DNA from: Streptomyces sp. CB02980
GTDB taxonomy: Bacteria; Actinomycetota; Actinomycetes; Streptomycetales; Streptomycetaceae
NCBI RefSeq assembly: GCF_014451325.2
Contig: NZ_JACSCH020000005.1
Location: 178,648-242,647 of the forward strand
Direction of reading: 5' to 3'
DNA: 64,000 bases
In this document: in pieces, positions 10,669 to 18,440 of the stretch
How the letters are laid out: each line of letters starts with the position of its first letter
How positions within the stretch are numbered: the first letter of the stretch is position 1
Translations under genes and position numbers: made by a program
Notes under the pieces: generated by a model
The model's database searches: none
What the model was told of the DNA's origin: nothing
Seen by the model: only the letters and a program-made list of their open reading frames with translations

Positions 10669-12119
10669 GCCTCCGCCCGGGCGGCGAGCAGGGTGCGGTC
10701 CTTGCGCATGAGGAGGGCGTACAGGGCGGCGGCGACGACCATGCCGACGGGGAGGGAGAGGTCGATGCCGCCGAGGGCGGCGGCGACCGGGCCCGTGTAG
10801 AGGGTGTTGACGCAGAGGGCCGCCGCGGTGACGCCGGCGACGAGCGCGAGGGCACCGGCCGGGTTGACGCCGGCTTTGTACCAGAAGGGGCTGCCGGGGG
10901 TCTCGTCCGAGAGCGCGAGGCCGTCGTAGCGGCAGCGGCGCAGCAGGACGTCGGTGGCGTAGACCGCCATCAGGGGGCCGATCAGGACGGTGATCACCTG
11001 GAGTGCGTTGCTGACGGTGTCGAGGAAGTTGGAGACGAGCAGCCCGTAGAGGGTGAGGGCGACGGCGACGGCCCCGTCGAAGAGGACGCTGACGGAGCGT
11101 CGGATGCGGAGGCCGACGGCCTGGAGCGCGAGTCCGGCGCTGTACGCGGTCAGGGCGTTGATGGAGATGGTGCCGAGGACCAGGGCGAGCAGGAAGACCG
11201 GGACGAACCAGCCGGGCAGGATCTCCTGGAGCGCGGTCTGCGGGTCGGTCATGTCGACGGCGGTGGCGGCGAAGGCGCCGAGCGAGCAGACGACGACGCT
11301 GGGCAGGAAGGCACCGAGCGCGTTCCAGCCGATGATCGCCTTCTTCGAGGCGGTGCGGGGCAGGTAGCGGGAGAAGTCGGCGCTCGTGGTGTACGAGAGC
11401 GGGCCCGAGGCGATCATCGTGGTGCCGGCGAGGAGCAGGGCCCAGAGCTCGACTCCGCCGGGCTGCTCGGCGGGGGCGTACGAGAAGTCGGCGTGCCGCA
11501 GGACGGCGAACGCGACGACGGCGAAGGCCCCGGCGAGGACCAGGGTGATCGGCAGGTACAGCTTGATGATCAGGCCGTGCCCGTAGACGCTGATGATCAG
11601 CGTGAGCGCGGCGATGACCACGATGACGGCCACCTTGACGGGGGTGTCGGCCGTGATGCCGGCCCTCTCGACGAGCGCGAAGGCCGCGGTGGCCGCGGCG
11701 GCCAGGTTGAGGGCGAAGTAGCAGACGGAGACCAGCCAGCCGCCGACCGCGTTGTTCACACGGTTGCCGAGGACGCCGTAGACGGCCCGGGTGATCACCT
11801 CGCTGGGTGCGCCGGCGGCCGGTCCCGAGGTGGCGAGGAGGCCGGGGAGCAGCCAGAACAGGTTGCCCACGACCGTCACGGCGACGGCCTGCCAGAGGTT
11901 CAGGCCCATCAGGACGAGGGCTCCGCCGATGACGAGGCTGAGGTAGTTGACGTTCGCCGCGGCCCACACGGAGAAGAGCTCGCGGGGGTGCCCGTGGCGC
12001 TCGGACTCGGGGATGTGGTCGATGCCGTGCGCCTCGATGCGGCCGGGCCGATCGGTCTCCTGCAAGGCGACCTCTGCGCCCTGAGGGCCTGGGAGCGGGT
12101 CGGGGATCGTGGAAGCCAT
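10665..12119 (-). CDS. NCS1-family purine/cytosine permease
   Basis: A 484-residue membrane transporter with about 12 membrane segments, starting after a hydrophilic 45-residue N-terminus. The stretch ANVNYLSLVIGGAL and the following Gly/Ala-rich helices are typical of NCS1 transporters of nucleobases, allantoin, hydantoin or related compounds (proton or sodium symport). It is the first gene of a two-gene operon with the C45 hydrolase, and divergent from a TetR regulator. The operon suggests uptake and amide hydrolysis of one compound; its identity is not visible. Confidence 0.85.
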   Translation of the reverse strand: MASTIPDPLPGPQGAEVALQETDRPGRIEAHGIDHIPESERHGHPRELFSVWAAANVNYLSLVIGGALVLMGLNLWQAVAVTVVGNLFWLLPGLLATSGPAAGAPSEVITRAVYGVLGNRVNNAVGGWLVSVCYFALNLAAAATAAFALVERAGITADTPVKVAVIVVIAALTLIISVYGHGLIIKLYLPITLVLAGAFAVVAFAVLRHADFSYAPAEQPGGVELWALLLAGTTMIASGPLSYTTSADFSRYLPRTASKKAIIGWNALGAFLPSVVVCSLGAFAATAVDMTDPQTALQEILPGWFVPVFLLALVLGTISINALTAYSAGLALQAVGLRIRRSVSVLFDGAVAVALTLYGLLVSNFLDTVSNALQVITVLIGPLMAVYATDVLLRRCRYDGLALSDETPGSPFWYKAGVNPAGALALVAGVTAAALCVNTLYTGPVAAALGGIDLSLPVGMVVAAALYALLMRKDRTLLAARAEA

Positions 12120-12154
12120 GCGGCCCTCCGGATGCGTGTGGTGCCCACCTGGTT

Positions 12155-12179
12155 GCTTATTGGTCGCACACTCAATAGC
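12155..12179. promoter_or_regulatory. Candidate TetR operator
   Basis: TATTG and CAATA form an inverted repeat with a 10-base spacer (12158-12177), flanked by GC steps, in the 69-base gap between the divergent NCS1 permease and TetR genes. The position fits repression of both promoters; no binding consensus is known to me. Confidence 0.4.
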
Positions 12180-12188
12180 ATCGCGGTT

Positions 12189-12842
12189 ATGTCGTCAAGC
12201 GTCCAGCGCAAGAGAGTTCGGAAAACACCCGAAGCCCGGCGGGCGGAGATCGTGGAGACCGCCGCACGCGTCGCCCTGACCGAGGGGCTCGAGTGCGTCA
12301 CCCTCCGGCGGATCGCCGAGGAGCTCGCCGTACGACCCGGTCTGATCAGCCACTACTTCCCCTCGGCGGAGGATCTGGTGGGCGAGGCGTTCAGCGTGGC
12401 CGCCACCGGTGAGCTCGACGCGCTGCTGCCCGCCGAGCGCCCCCACGGGACCCCCACGCAGTGGCTCGCGCACTACTTCGCGCTCTCGGCGGGCGAGGCG
12501 TACGACGACATCAGCCGCCTCTGGATCAACGCCCGGCACCTCAGCCGCTACCGGCCCGTCCTGCGCGACCGGGTCACCGAGCAGGAACTCGCCTCCGACG
12601 ACCGTCTGGAGCAGCTCATCCGCGAGGGCGTCGCACGCGGCGAGTTCCACACGGAGGACCCGCGTGCCACCGCCATCCAGATCCTGGTGGTGCTCGACGG
12701 CCTCGGCGCCCACGCCAACTCCGACCGGACCGACCGGCCGGAGGCCGTGACCCGGATGGCCCTGACCACGGCGGAACGCGAACTCGGCCTGCCGCACGGC
12801 GCGCTGACCGACGTACCGCCGCCGACCGAGCCCGCCGCCTGA
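12189..12842 (+). CDS. TetR/AcrR-family transcriptional regulator
   Basis: A 217-residue regulator with the N-terminal helix-turn-helix (EIVETAARVALTEGLECVTL, then IAEELAVRPGLISHYFPSAEDL) and a helical ligand domain. It is divergent from the NCS1 permease/C45 operon and upstream of the amidohydrolase on its own strand, so it may regulate both sides. ATG 12189 has no clear ribosome site; a leaderless or weakly initiated transcript is possible. The stop codon lies in the first, degenerate copy of a 38-bp tandem array. Confidence 0.85.
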   Translation: MSSSVQRKRVRKTPEARRAEIVETAARVALTEGLECVTLRRIAEELAVRPGLISHYFPSAEDLVGEAFSVAATGELDALLPAERPHGTPTQWLAHYFALSAGEAYDDISRLWINARHLSRYRPVLRDRVTEQELASDDRLEQLIREGVARGEFHTEDPRATAIQILVVLDGLGAHANSDRTDRPEAVTRMALTTAERELGLPHGALTDVPPPTEPAA

Positions 12843-12966
12843 CCGACCCCGACACCGAGGCCACCCGCGAGCCGGCCTGACCCGTCCCTACGCCGAGGCC
12901 ACCCGCGAGCCAGCCTGACCGACCCCTTCGTCGAGGCCCCCGCGGGCCTCCGCACCCGTCCCTTCC
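12817..12966. repeat. 38-bp tandem array containing the TetR stop codon
   Basis: Units start at 12817 (degenerate), 12855, 12893 and 12931 (partial). The middle two share CCGAGGCCACCCGCGAGCC and about 30 of 38 bases. A TGA occurs at the same offset in the first three units (12840, 12878, 12916), so the unit carries a copy of the TetR gene's last codons and stop. Confidence 0.85.
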
Positions 12967-12985
12967 TGGAGCCCTGGAGCCACCC

Positions 12986-14614
12986 GTGCGCACCCGACTC
13001 GTCCTGCTCTCCGCCCGTCTGCTCGACCCCGGCACGGGGGCGTTCCTGCCCGAGACCGCGCTCGCCGTCTCCGACGACGGCCGGATCGCCGCCCTGGGCG
13101 ACGACCGCGAGATCCGCGCGCTCGCGGGACCCGCCACCACCGTCGTGGACCTGAAGGGCGCCGTCGTCACCCCCGGCCTCGTCGACGGGCACCTGCACCC
13201 GGTGTCCGGCGCCGAACTGACCCACGGCCTCGACCTGTCGTACTGCTCGGACCTCGACGACGTACGCGAGGCCCTCGCCCGCGAGGTCCGGAACCTCGGC
13301 CGGGGCGACTGGCTCTTCGGCTGGGGCCTCGACCCGAACGTCTTCGGCGACCACCCCGTGGGCATCGCCCCCTTCGACGCGGTCCTCGACGGCGTCCCGG
13401 CGTTCCTGCTGCTCTTCGACGCCCACTCGGCGCTGGCCAGCCGGCGGGCGCTCGGACTCGCCGGGGTCGACGGGCCCCGCACCTTCGACCAGGCCTCCGC
13501 CGAGGTCGTCTGCGACGCCGACGGACGCCCGACCGGACTGCTCCAGGAGGACGCCGCCTGCGAGCTCGTCGAGCGGGTCGCCCCGCGCCCGAGGCCCGAG
13601 GAGAGCCGGCAGCGGCTCGCGGCGGCGCTGCGGTCCATGGCGGCGGCCGGACTCACCGGCGGTCACGCCATGGACGCCAACGGCGAGAGCCTCGCGCTGT
13701 ACGGGGAGCTCGACGAGGCCGGTGAACTGGCGCTGCGGCTCCGGGTGGCGCCCTGGTGCCAGCCCGGCACCGACGCGGACGGCGTACGGGACCTCATCGC
13801 GCGGCAGGGCACGGGCGGCGCCCTGTGGCGGGTCGCGGGCGTGAAGCTCTTCATGGACGGGACCATCGACAACGGCACCGCGTGGCTGGAGCGGCCCGAC
13901 TGCCACGGCGAGTCCACGCACGCGTTCTGGCCGGACCCCGCCGCGTACACCCACATCATCGGGGAGCTGCACCGGGCCGGGATCGCCACCGCGACGCACG
14001 CCATCGGGGACGCGGCCGTGCGGCACGTGCTCGACGCCGTCGAGAAGGCGCGCGGGGGCGGCGGCAGCGAGGTGCGGCACCGGGTCGAGCACATCGAGAC
14101 GGTCCCGGACGACACGCTGCGCCGCTTCTCCGAGCTGGGCGTGCTCGCCTCCATGCAGCCCACGCACTGCTGCGACTTCACCCGCGCCGACCACACCGAC
14201 AACTGGTCGCGCCGCCTCGGCGAGGAGCGCGCCTCACGCGCGTGGCGCTGCCGGGACCTGGCGGACTCCGGGGCCACGGTGGTCCTCGGCTCCGACTGGC
14301 CGATCGCGCCGTTCCCGCCGCTCGGCGTGATGGCCGGCGCGCGGCACCGGCGCCCGAGCCGCGACCTCGGACAGGCGCCGCACGGTCCCGAGCAGGCACT
14401 GACGGCGCTGGAGGCGCTGCGGGGCATGACGACGGCGGCGGCATACGCGGCGGGCGAGGAGCACGAGGCGGGCCGGCTCGCGCCGGGCTTCCGCGCCGAC
14501 CTGACGGTCTTCGGCGACAACCCCCTCACCACACCGGCGACGGACCTGCCTGACCTGCCGGTCCTGCTGACGGTCCTGGACGGAGGGATCACGCACCGGG
14601 CCGCGGGGGTCTGA
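12986..14614 (+). CDS. Amidohydrolase family protein (Amidohydro_3, YtcJ type)
   Basis: A 542-residue metal-dependent hydrolase. The N-terminal beta sandwich leads into VVTPGLVDGHLHP, the HxH metal motif near residue 70; later THAIGDAAVRHVLDA, VRHRVEHIE and LGSDWPIAP supply further metal and catalytic ligands of the TIM barrel. Relatives include N-substituted formamide deformylase and exoenzyme-regulatory YtcJ proteins. GTG 12986 has GGAG 6 bases upstream. It lies 143 bases after the TetR gene, past the 38-bp array. Likely part of the same catabolic unit as the NCS1 permease and C45 hydrolase. Confidence 0.82.
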   Translation: MRTRLVLLSARLLDPGTGAFLPETALAVSDDGRIAALGDDREIRALAGPATTVVDLKGAVVTPGLVDGHLHPVSGAELTHGLDLSYCSDLDDVREALAREVRNLGRGDWLFGWGLDPNVFGDHPVGIAPFDAVLDGVPAFLLLFDAHSALASRRALGLAGVDGPRTFDQASAEVVCDADGRPTGLLQEDAACELVERVAPRPRPEESRQRLAAALRSMAAAGLTGGHAMDANGESLALYGELDEAGELALRLRVAPWCQPGTDADGVRDLIARQGTGGALWRVAGVKLFMDGTIDNGTAWLERPDCHGESTHAFWPDPAAYTHIIGELHRAGIATATHAIGDAAVRHVLDAVEKARGGGGSEVRHRVEHIETVPDDTLRRFSELGVLASMQPTHCCDFTRADHTDNWSRRLGEERASRAWRCRDLADSGATVVLGSDWPIAPFPPLGVMAGARHRRPSRDLGQAPHGPEQALTALEALRGMTTAAAYAAGEEHEAGRLAPGFRADLTVFGDNPLTTPATDLPDLPVLLTVLDGGITHRAAGV

Positions 14615-14644
14615 TCCGCCACCCTGAGCCGTTCCCCGGCCCGG

Positions 14645-14808
14645 TTGTTCAGGCCGTCCTGTGTTCAGCCCGTCGGGGTGTTCAGGCCGTCGGGTGTTCA
14701 GCCCGTCGGGGTGTTCAGGCCGTCGGGTGTTCAGGCCGTCGGGTGTTCAGGCCGTCCTGCGTTCAGCCCGTCGGGCGTTCAGCCCGTCCGGTGTTCAGCC
14801 CGTCGGGC
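14645..14808. repeat. 16-bp tandem array derived from the LysR gene 3' end
   Basis: Ten copies of GTTCAGSCCGTCGGGY. GTTCAG occurs at 14647, 14663, 14680, 14696, 14713, 14729, 14745, 14761, 14777 and 14793, spaced 16 or 17 bases. The last copy contains the LysR stop codon (TCA at 14795-14797, TGA on the minus strand), so the array duplicates the final codons and stop of that gene downstream of it. Confidence 0.95.
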
Positions 14809-15796
14809 GGGCGCGGGTCAGGGAGAGCAGGTCGCGGGCCGGGCCGGTCGGGCGGTGGCCGGTGGGCCAGACCGCGCGGAGGTCACGGCGCAGCTCGACC
14901 CCCTCGACGGGGATCGCCACCAGGCGCCGCGAGGCCAGTTCCTCGGCGATCGCGAGCTCGCTGAGGACGGCCGGCCCGGCCCCGCTGACCGCGGCGGCCT
15001 TCACCGCCGTCGTGGAGGCGAGTTCGAGGAGCGGCCGCGCGAGCCCGCCGTGGCCCGAGAGCGCCGCGTCCAGGACCTGCCGGGTGCCCGAGCCCCGTTC
15101 CCGCAGGATCAGCGGGGTCGCCGCCAGCTCCGCCGGGTCCAGCGGGCCGCGGCGGCGGGCCCACGGGTGCGAGGGCGCCGCGACGATCACGAGCCGGTCG
15201 TGCGCCACGACCACCCCGTCGAGGCCGTCCGGCACCGCGAGCCCCTCCACGAAACCCATGTCCGCCTCGTTCGCGAGGAGCCGCTCCGCGACGACCGCCG
15301 AGTTTCCGGCCTGGAGCGACACCGCCGTGTCGGGACGGTCGCCCCGCAGCGCGATCAGCCAGCCGGGCAGCAGGTACTCGGCGATCGTCATCGACGCGGC
15401 CACCCGCAACCGGGAGTCCCGCCGCCCACGCAGCGCCTGGGCACCCGCGTCGAAGGCCTCGGCCGCCTCGACGATCCGCCGCGCCCAGTCGGTGACGAGC
15501 GCACCCGCGTCGGTGAGCCGTGAGCCGCGCGGCGAACGGTCCACCAGGGCCACGCCGAGCTGCCGCTCCATCGAGCGGATCCGGCTGCTGGCGGCCGGCT
15601 GGGTGATGCCGACCTCACGGGCGGCGGCGCCGAGGCTCCCGTGCCGGGCGACGGCCAGGAGCAGTTCGAGCGCCCCGAGATCCGGGACCCGGTGATGGAG
15701 CTGCGCCCTGACGTCGGAGCCGTACGCCTCGGTCCGGCGCCCACCCGTGTGCTGTTCCTCGTGCCGCTCCCCGCGATGCTCCCCGCTGCTGCTCAT
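14795..15796 (-). CDS. LysR-family transcriptional regulator
   Basis: A 333-residue regulator. The winged helix is LLLAVARHGSLGAAAREVGI, then TQPAASSRIRSMERQLGVAL (residues about 43-85), followed by a periplasmic-binding-like effector domain. It has an atypical hydrophilic N-terminal extension of about 38 residues, but no other ATG, GTG or TTG in frame precedes the helix-turn-helix, so ATG 15796 stands. No ribosome site is seen; TAAGCT 6 bases before the ATG looks like a -10 element, which would give a leaderless mRNA. Divergent from the TDT exporter it probably controls. Confidence 0.85.
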   Translation of the reverse strand: MSSSGEHRGERHEEQHTGGRRTEAYGSDVRAQLHHRVPDLGALELLLAVARHGSLGAAAREVGITQPAASSRIRSMERQLGVALVDRSPRGSRLTDAGALVTDWARRIVEAAEAFDAGAQALRGRRDSRLRVAASMTIAEYLLPGWLIALRGDRPDTAVSLQAGNSAVVAERLLANEADMGFVEGLAVPDGLDGVVVAHDRLVIVAAPSHPWARRRGPLDPAELAATPLILRERGSGTRQVLDAALSGHGGLARPLLELASTTAVKAAAVSGAGPAVLSELAIAEELASRRLVAIPVEGVELRRDLRAVWPTGHRPTGPARDLLSLTRARPTG

Positions 15797-15806
15797 AAAG
15801 CCAGCT

Positions 15807-15818
15807 TATGACGTCATA
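15807..15818. promoter_or_regulatory. LysR/TDT intergenic palindrome
   Basis: TATGACGTCATA is a perfect 12-base palindrome, 10 bases from the LysR start and 49 bases from the TDT start. It overlaps the presumed LysR -10 element, as expected for an autoregulated divergent operator. Confidence 0.5.
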
Positions 15819-15866
15819 GCCGCAAGATCCCTGGTGGGGGCCGGGAAATCGGACGACGGTGGAGCC

Positions 15867-17039
15867 ATGGCAAGCCTCGCACCTCCCCTTCCGGCCGTCC
15901 GCGCCACCACCCCCGGCGCCCGGCCGACCGCCTCACCGGCCCGTTCCGTCCGTCACCTCGGACCCAACTGGTACGCCTCCGTGATGGGCACCGCCATCGT
16001 GGCCAACGCCGGCGCCGGCCTCCCGATCGACCTCCCCGGCCTCCGCACCGCCTGCGCCGCGGTCTGGGCGCTGTCCCTCGCGATGCTGCTCGTCCTGGTC
16101 GCCGCCCGCACCGTGCACTGGATCCACCACCGCGACCAGGCCCGCGCCCACCTCCTTGACCCCGCCATGGCGCCGTTCTACGGCTGTCTCTCGATGGCGC
16201 TGCTCGCGGTCGGCGGCGGCGCCATGATCGTGGGCCGGGACTGGATCGGCCTCACCGCCGCCGTCGCGCTCGACACCGTCCTGTTCATCACCGGCACGGT
16301 CGTCGGCCTGGCGGCCGCGGTCGGCATCCCGTACCTCATGGTCGTGCACCACAAGATCGAGAACGCCTCCCCGGTATGGCTGCTGCCGGTCGTGGCCCCC
16401 ATGGTCTCCGCCGCCCTCGGCCCGCTGCTCGTGCCCCATCTGCCCGCCGGACAGGCCCAGGAGACCCTGCTCCTCGCCTGCTGGGCGATGTTCGGCGTCA
16501 GCCTCCTCGCGACCCTGGTCATGCTGCCGCTGGTCTTCGGCCGGCTCGTGACCGGCGGCCCGCTGCCCCTCGCGCTCACCCCCACCCTCTTCCTCGTCCT
16601 CGGCCCCCTCGGCCAGTCGACGACCGCCGCGAACAAGTTCGCCGACGTCGCCCCGGGCGTGCTCCCCGCCCCGTACGCCCACGGCTTCGCCTCCTTCGCC
16701 GTCCTCTACGGCGTGCCCGTCATGGGCTTCGCCCTGCTGTGGCTGGCCCTCGCCGGGGCGATGGTGCTGCGGGCGCGCCGGCAGGGCATGGGCTTCGCGA
16801 TGACGTTCTGGGCGTTCACCTTCCCCGTCGGGACCTGCGTGACCGGCGCCGAGGGACTCGCCCAGCACACCGGTCTCGCGGCCTTCCGGTGGCTCGCGAT
16901 CGGCCTGTACGCGGCCCTCGTCGCGGCCTGGCTGGTGGCCGGGTCCCACACCGTCCGCGGCCTCTTCAGCGGTGCGCTGCTCGCAGGGCCCGCGCCAGCA
17001 CCCGCGGCGCCTCGACGAGAGACGGCCCGTACCAGGTGA
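15867..17039 (+). CDS. TDT-family transporter (TehA/Mae1/SSU1 type)
   Basis: A 390-residue membrane protein with about 10 hydrophobic helices and the family start HLGPNWYASVMGTAIVANAG. TDT proteins export or exchange dicarboxylates, sulfite or similar anions. ATG 15867 has GGTGGAG very close (2-3 bases); an in-frame GTG at 15834 is an alternative. Divergent from the LysR gene. Its last 74 bases overlap the convergent BtuF-like gene. Confidence 0.8.
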   Translation: MASLAPPLPAVRATTPGARPTASPARSVRHLGPNWYASVMGTAIVANAGAGLPIDLPGLRTACAAVWALSLAMLLVLVAARTVHWIHHRDQARAHLLDPAMAPFYGCLSMALLAVGGGAMIVGRDWIGLTAAVALDTVLFITGTVVGLAAAVGIPYLMVVHHKIENASPVWLLPVVAPMVSAALGPLLVPHLPAGQAQETLLLACWAMFGVSLLATLVMLPLVFGRLVTGGPLPLALTPTLFLVLGPLGQSTTAANKFADVAPGVLPAPYAHGFASFAVLYGVPVMGFALLWLALAGAMVLRARRQGMGFAMTFWAFTFPVGTCVTGAEGLAQHTGLAAFRWLAIGLYAALVAAWLVAGSHTVRGLFSGALLAGPAPAPAAPRRETARTR

Positions 17040-17706
17040 GGTGACGCCCGTCGACGAGGGCGGCGGCGGTCCCGGGGAACGCCTCGGGGCCGTCGTCGCG
17101 CGTGAAGCGGTACGGCTCGTCGGGCAGCACGACGAGGTCGGGCGCCGCGGCGCGGAGCTCGTCGAGCGGCAGCCGCGGATAGCGCTCCGGGTGGCCGGCG
17201 TACAGGTTGCGGACGCCGAGGCGGGCGAGCAGATCACCGGCGAAGGTGTCACGGCCCAGGACCATCCAGGGACGCCGCCAGATCGGCACGACGGCCGCGC
17301 ACTCCCCGTCCGGAGTGACCGCCGCCCAGGCCGCCTCGGCCTCGTCGAGCCAGCGGGGCCGCCGGGGCGCGCCGCACGCGGCGAGGACCCGTGCCAGCTC
17401 GCGCAGGCCCTGGTCGAGGGTGCGGATCTCGGTGACGAGGACGTCGAGCCCGGCGGCCCGCAGCTCGGCGAGGTCGGCGGCGCGGTTCTCCTCCTCGTTG
17501 GCGAGGACGAGGTCGGGACGGAGCGCGGTGATCGCACGGACGTCGGGGTTCTTGGTGCCGCCGATCCGTGCGACGTCGAGGTCGACGGGGTGAGCACACC
17601 AGTCCGTGGCCCCGACGAGCAGGCCGGGCGCGGTGACGGCGACGGCCTCCGTCAGGGACGGCACGAGGGAGACGACTCTCCTGACCGTGCCCCGCCCCGC
17701 GCTCAT
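16966..17706 (-). CDS. Cytosolic helical-backbone metal receptor (BtuF-like)
   Basis: A 246-residue protein of the class III periplasmic-binding fold (RRVVSLVPSLTEAVAV, then RPDLVLANEEENR, joined by a long backbone helix to PDLVVLPDEPYRF). Such proteins normally bind cobalamin or iron-siderophores outside the membrane, but this one has no signal peptide or lipobox and begins MSAGRGTVRR directly before the fold, so it should be cytosolic. It is translationally coupled (ATGA) to the upstream XRE-cupin regulator. Its 3' end overlaps the convergent TDT gene by 74 bases. Confidence 0.72.
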   Translation of the reverse strand: MSAGRGTVRRVVSLVPSLTEAVAVTAPGLLVGATDWCAHPVDLDVARIGGTKNPDVRAITALRPDLVLANEEENRAADLAELRAAGLDVLVTEIRTLDQGLRELARVLAACGAPRRPRWLDEAEAAWAAVTPDGECAAVVPIWRRPWMVLGRDTFAGDLLARLGVRNLYAGHPERYPRLPLDELRAAAPDLVVLPDEPYRFTRDDGPEAFPGTAAALVDGRHLTWYGPSLVEAPRVLARALRAAHR

Positions 17707-18254
17707 TCCTCCTCGGCCTCGACGTGCTCGGCCACCGCGACGACGAGCAGCCGGGTGCCCGCCTCGGTGGCGCGCCAGCGGTGGCGTACCCCGCCGGAGA
17801 GATAGAGCGTGTCGCCGCGGCCCAGCCGGTACGCGCGGCCCTCGGCCTCGACCTCGGCGGCCCCGTCGGCCACGTACAGCAGCTCGTCGTTCCGGTGCTG
17901 GAACTCGCGGCCCGCGTCCTGCTCGCCGGTGAACTCCAGGGCGTGCAGCTGGTGGCGGCCGCGGACGATCGCCCGTACCCCCGGGGGCAGGGCCGGGGAG
18001 ACCTCGTCGGCCCGTACGACGTCGACGGTGCGGGAGGCCTCGGCGGCCGCCAGGAGGTCGGCGGCGGTGGTCTCCAGGGCGTCGGCGACGAGTTCGAGGG
18101 AGCGGGGGCTGGGACGCGCGCGGTCGTTCTCGACCTGGCTGAGGAAGGGCACGGAGAGACCGCTGCGCGAGGAGACGACGGCCAGGGTGAGCTGGAGCGC
18201 TCTGCGTCGTCTCTTGACGGCCGCGCCCACGCGGGGTGATTCCTTCTCGTCCAT
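17703..18254 (-). CDS. XRE-family regulator with C-terminal cupin
   Basis: A 183-residue regulator: helix-turn-helix LTLAVVSSRSGLSVPFLSQV (residues about 20-60) followed by a cupin barrel (residues about 105-175, with HRNDELLYVADG and GDTLYLSGGVRHRWRA). Cupin regulators of this MmsR/PuuR-like class sense small metabolites. ATG 18254 has GGGAGGGGG upstream. The stop overlaps the start of the BtuF-like gene (ATGA), so the pair forms one operon. Confidence 0.85.
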   Translation of the reverse strand: MDEKESPRVGAAVKRRRRALQLTLAVVSSRSGLSVPFLSQVENDRARPSPRSLELVADALETTAADLLAAAEASRTVDVVRADEVSPALPPGVRAIVRGRHQLHALEFTGEQDAGREFQHRNDELLYVADGAAEVEAEGRAYRLGRGDTLYLSGGVRHRWRATEAGTRLLVVAVAEHVEAEEE

Positions 18255-18343
18255 GTCGGCCCCCTCCCTCGTGTCTCGTGCGTACCCGTACCGGGCGGTT
18301 ACCTGAACCTTACGCAGCTTTGGGGCGGGGTTTCGCGTCGTGA

Positions 18344-18389
18344 CGAAAAGGGGCGGCCGCCGAACACGTTCGGCGACCACCCCTTTTCG
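18344..18389 (-). terminator. Terminator of the glycine betaine transporter operon
   Basis: A nested perfect inverted repeat: outer arms CGAAAAGGGG and CCCCTTTTCG (10 bp), inner arms CGCCGAAC and GTTCGGCG with a 2-base loop. It lies 52 bases past the permease/binding-protein stop on the minus strand, and the A/T blocks give U-runs in either direction. Confidence 0.85.
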
Positions 18390-18440
18390 GACAGGAACCG
18401 TTCACCGGTCGCTGTCCGTCGCCCACAGGCTACGGGCGGG

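Noticed and set aside
14645..14808. Direct repeats that could be an attachment site or iteron origin.
   Set aside because: No integrase, replication protein or tRNA is nearby; the units match the end of the adjacent LysR gene.
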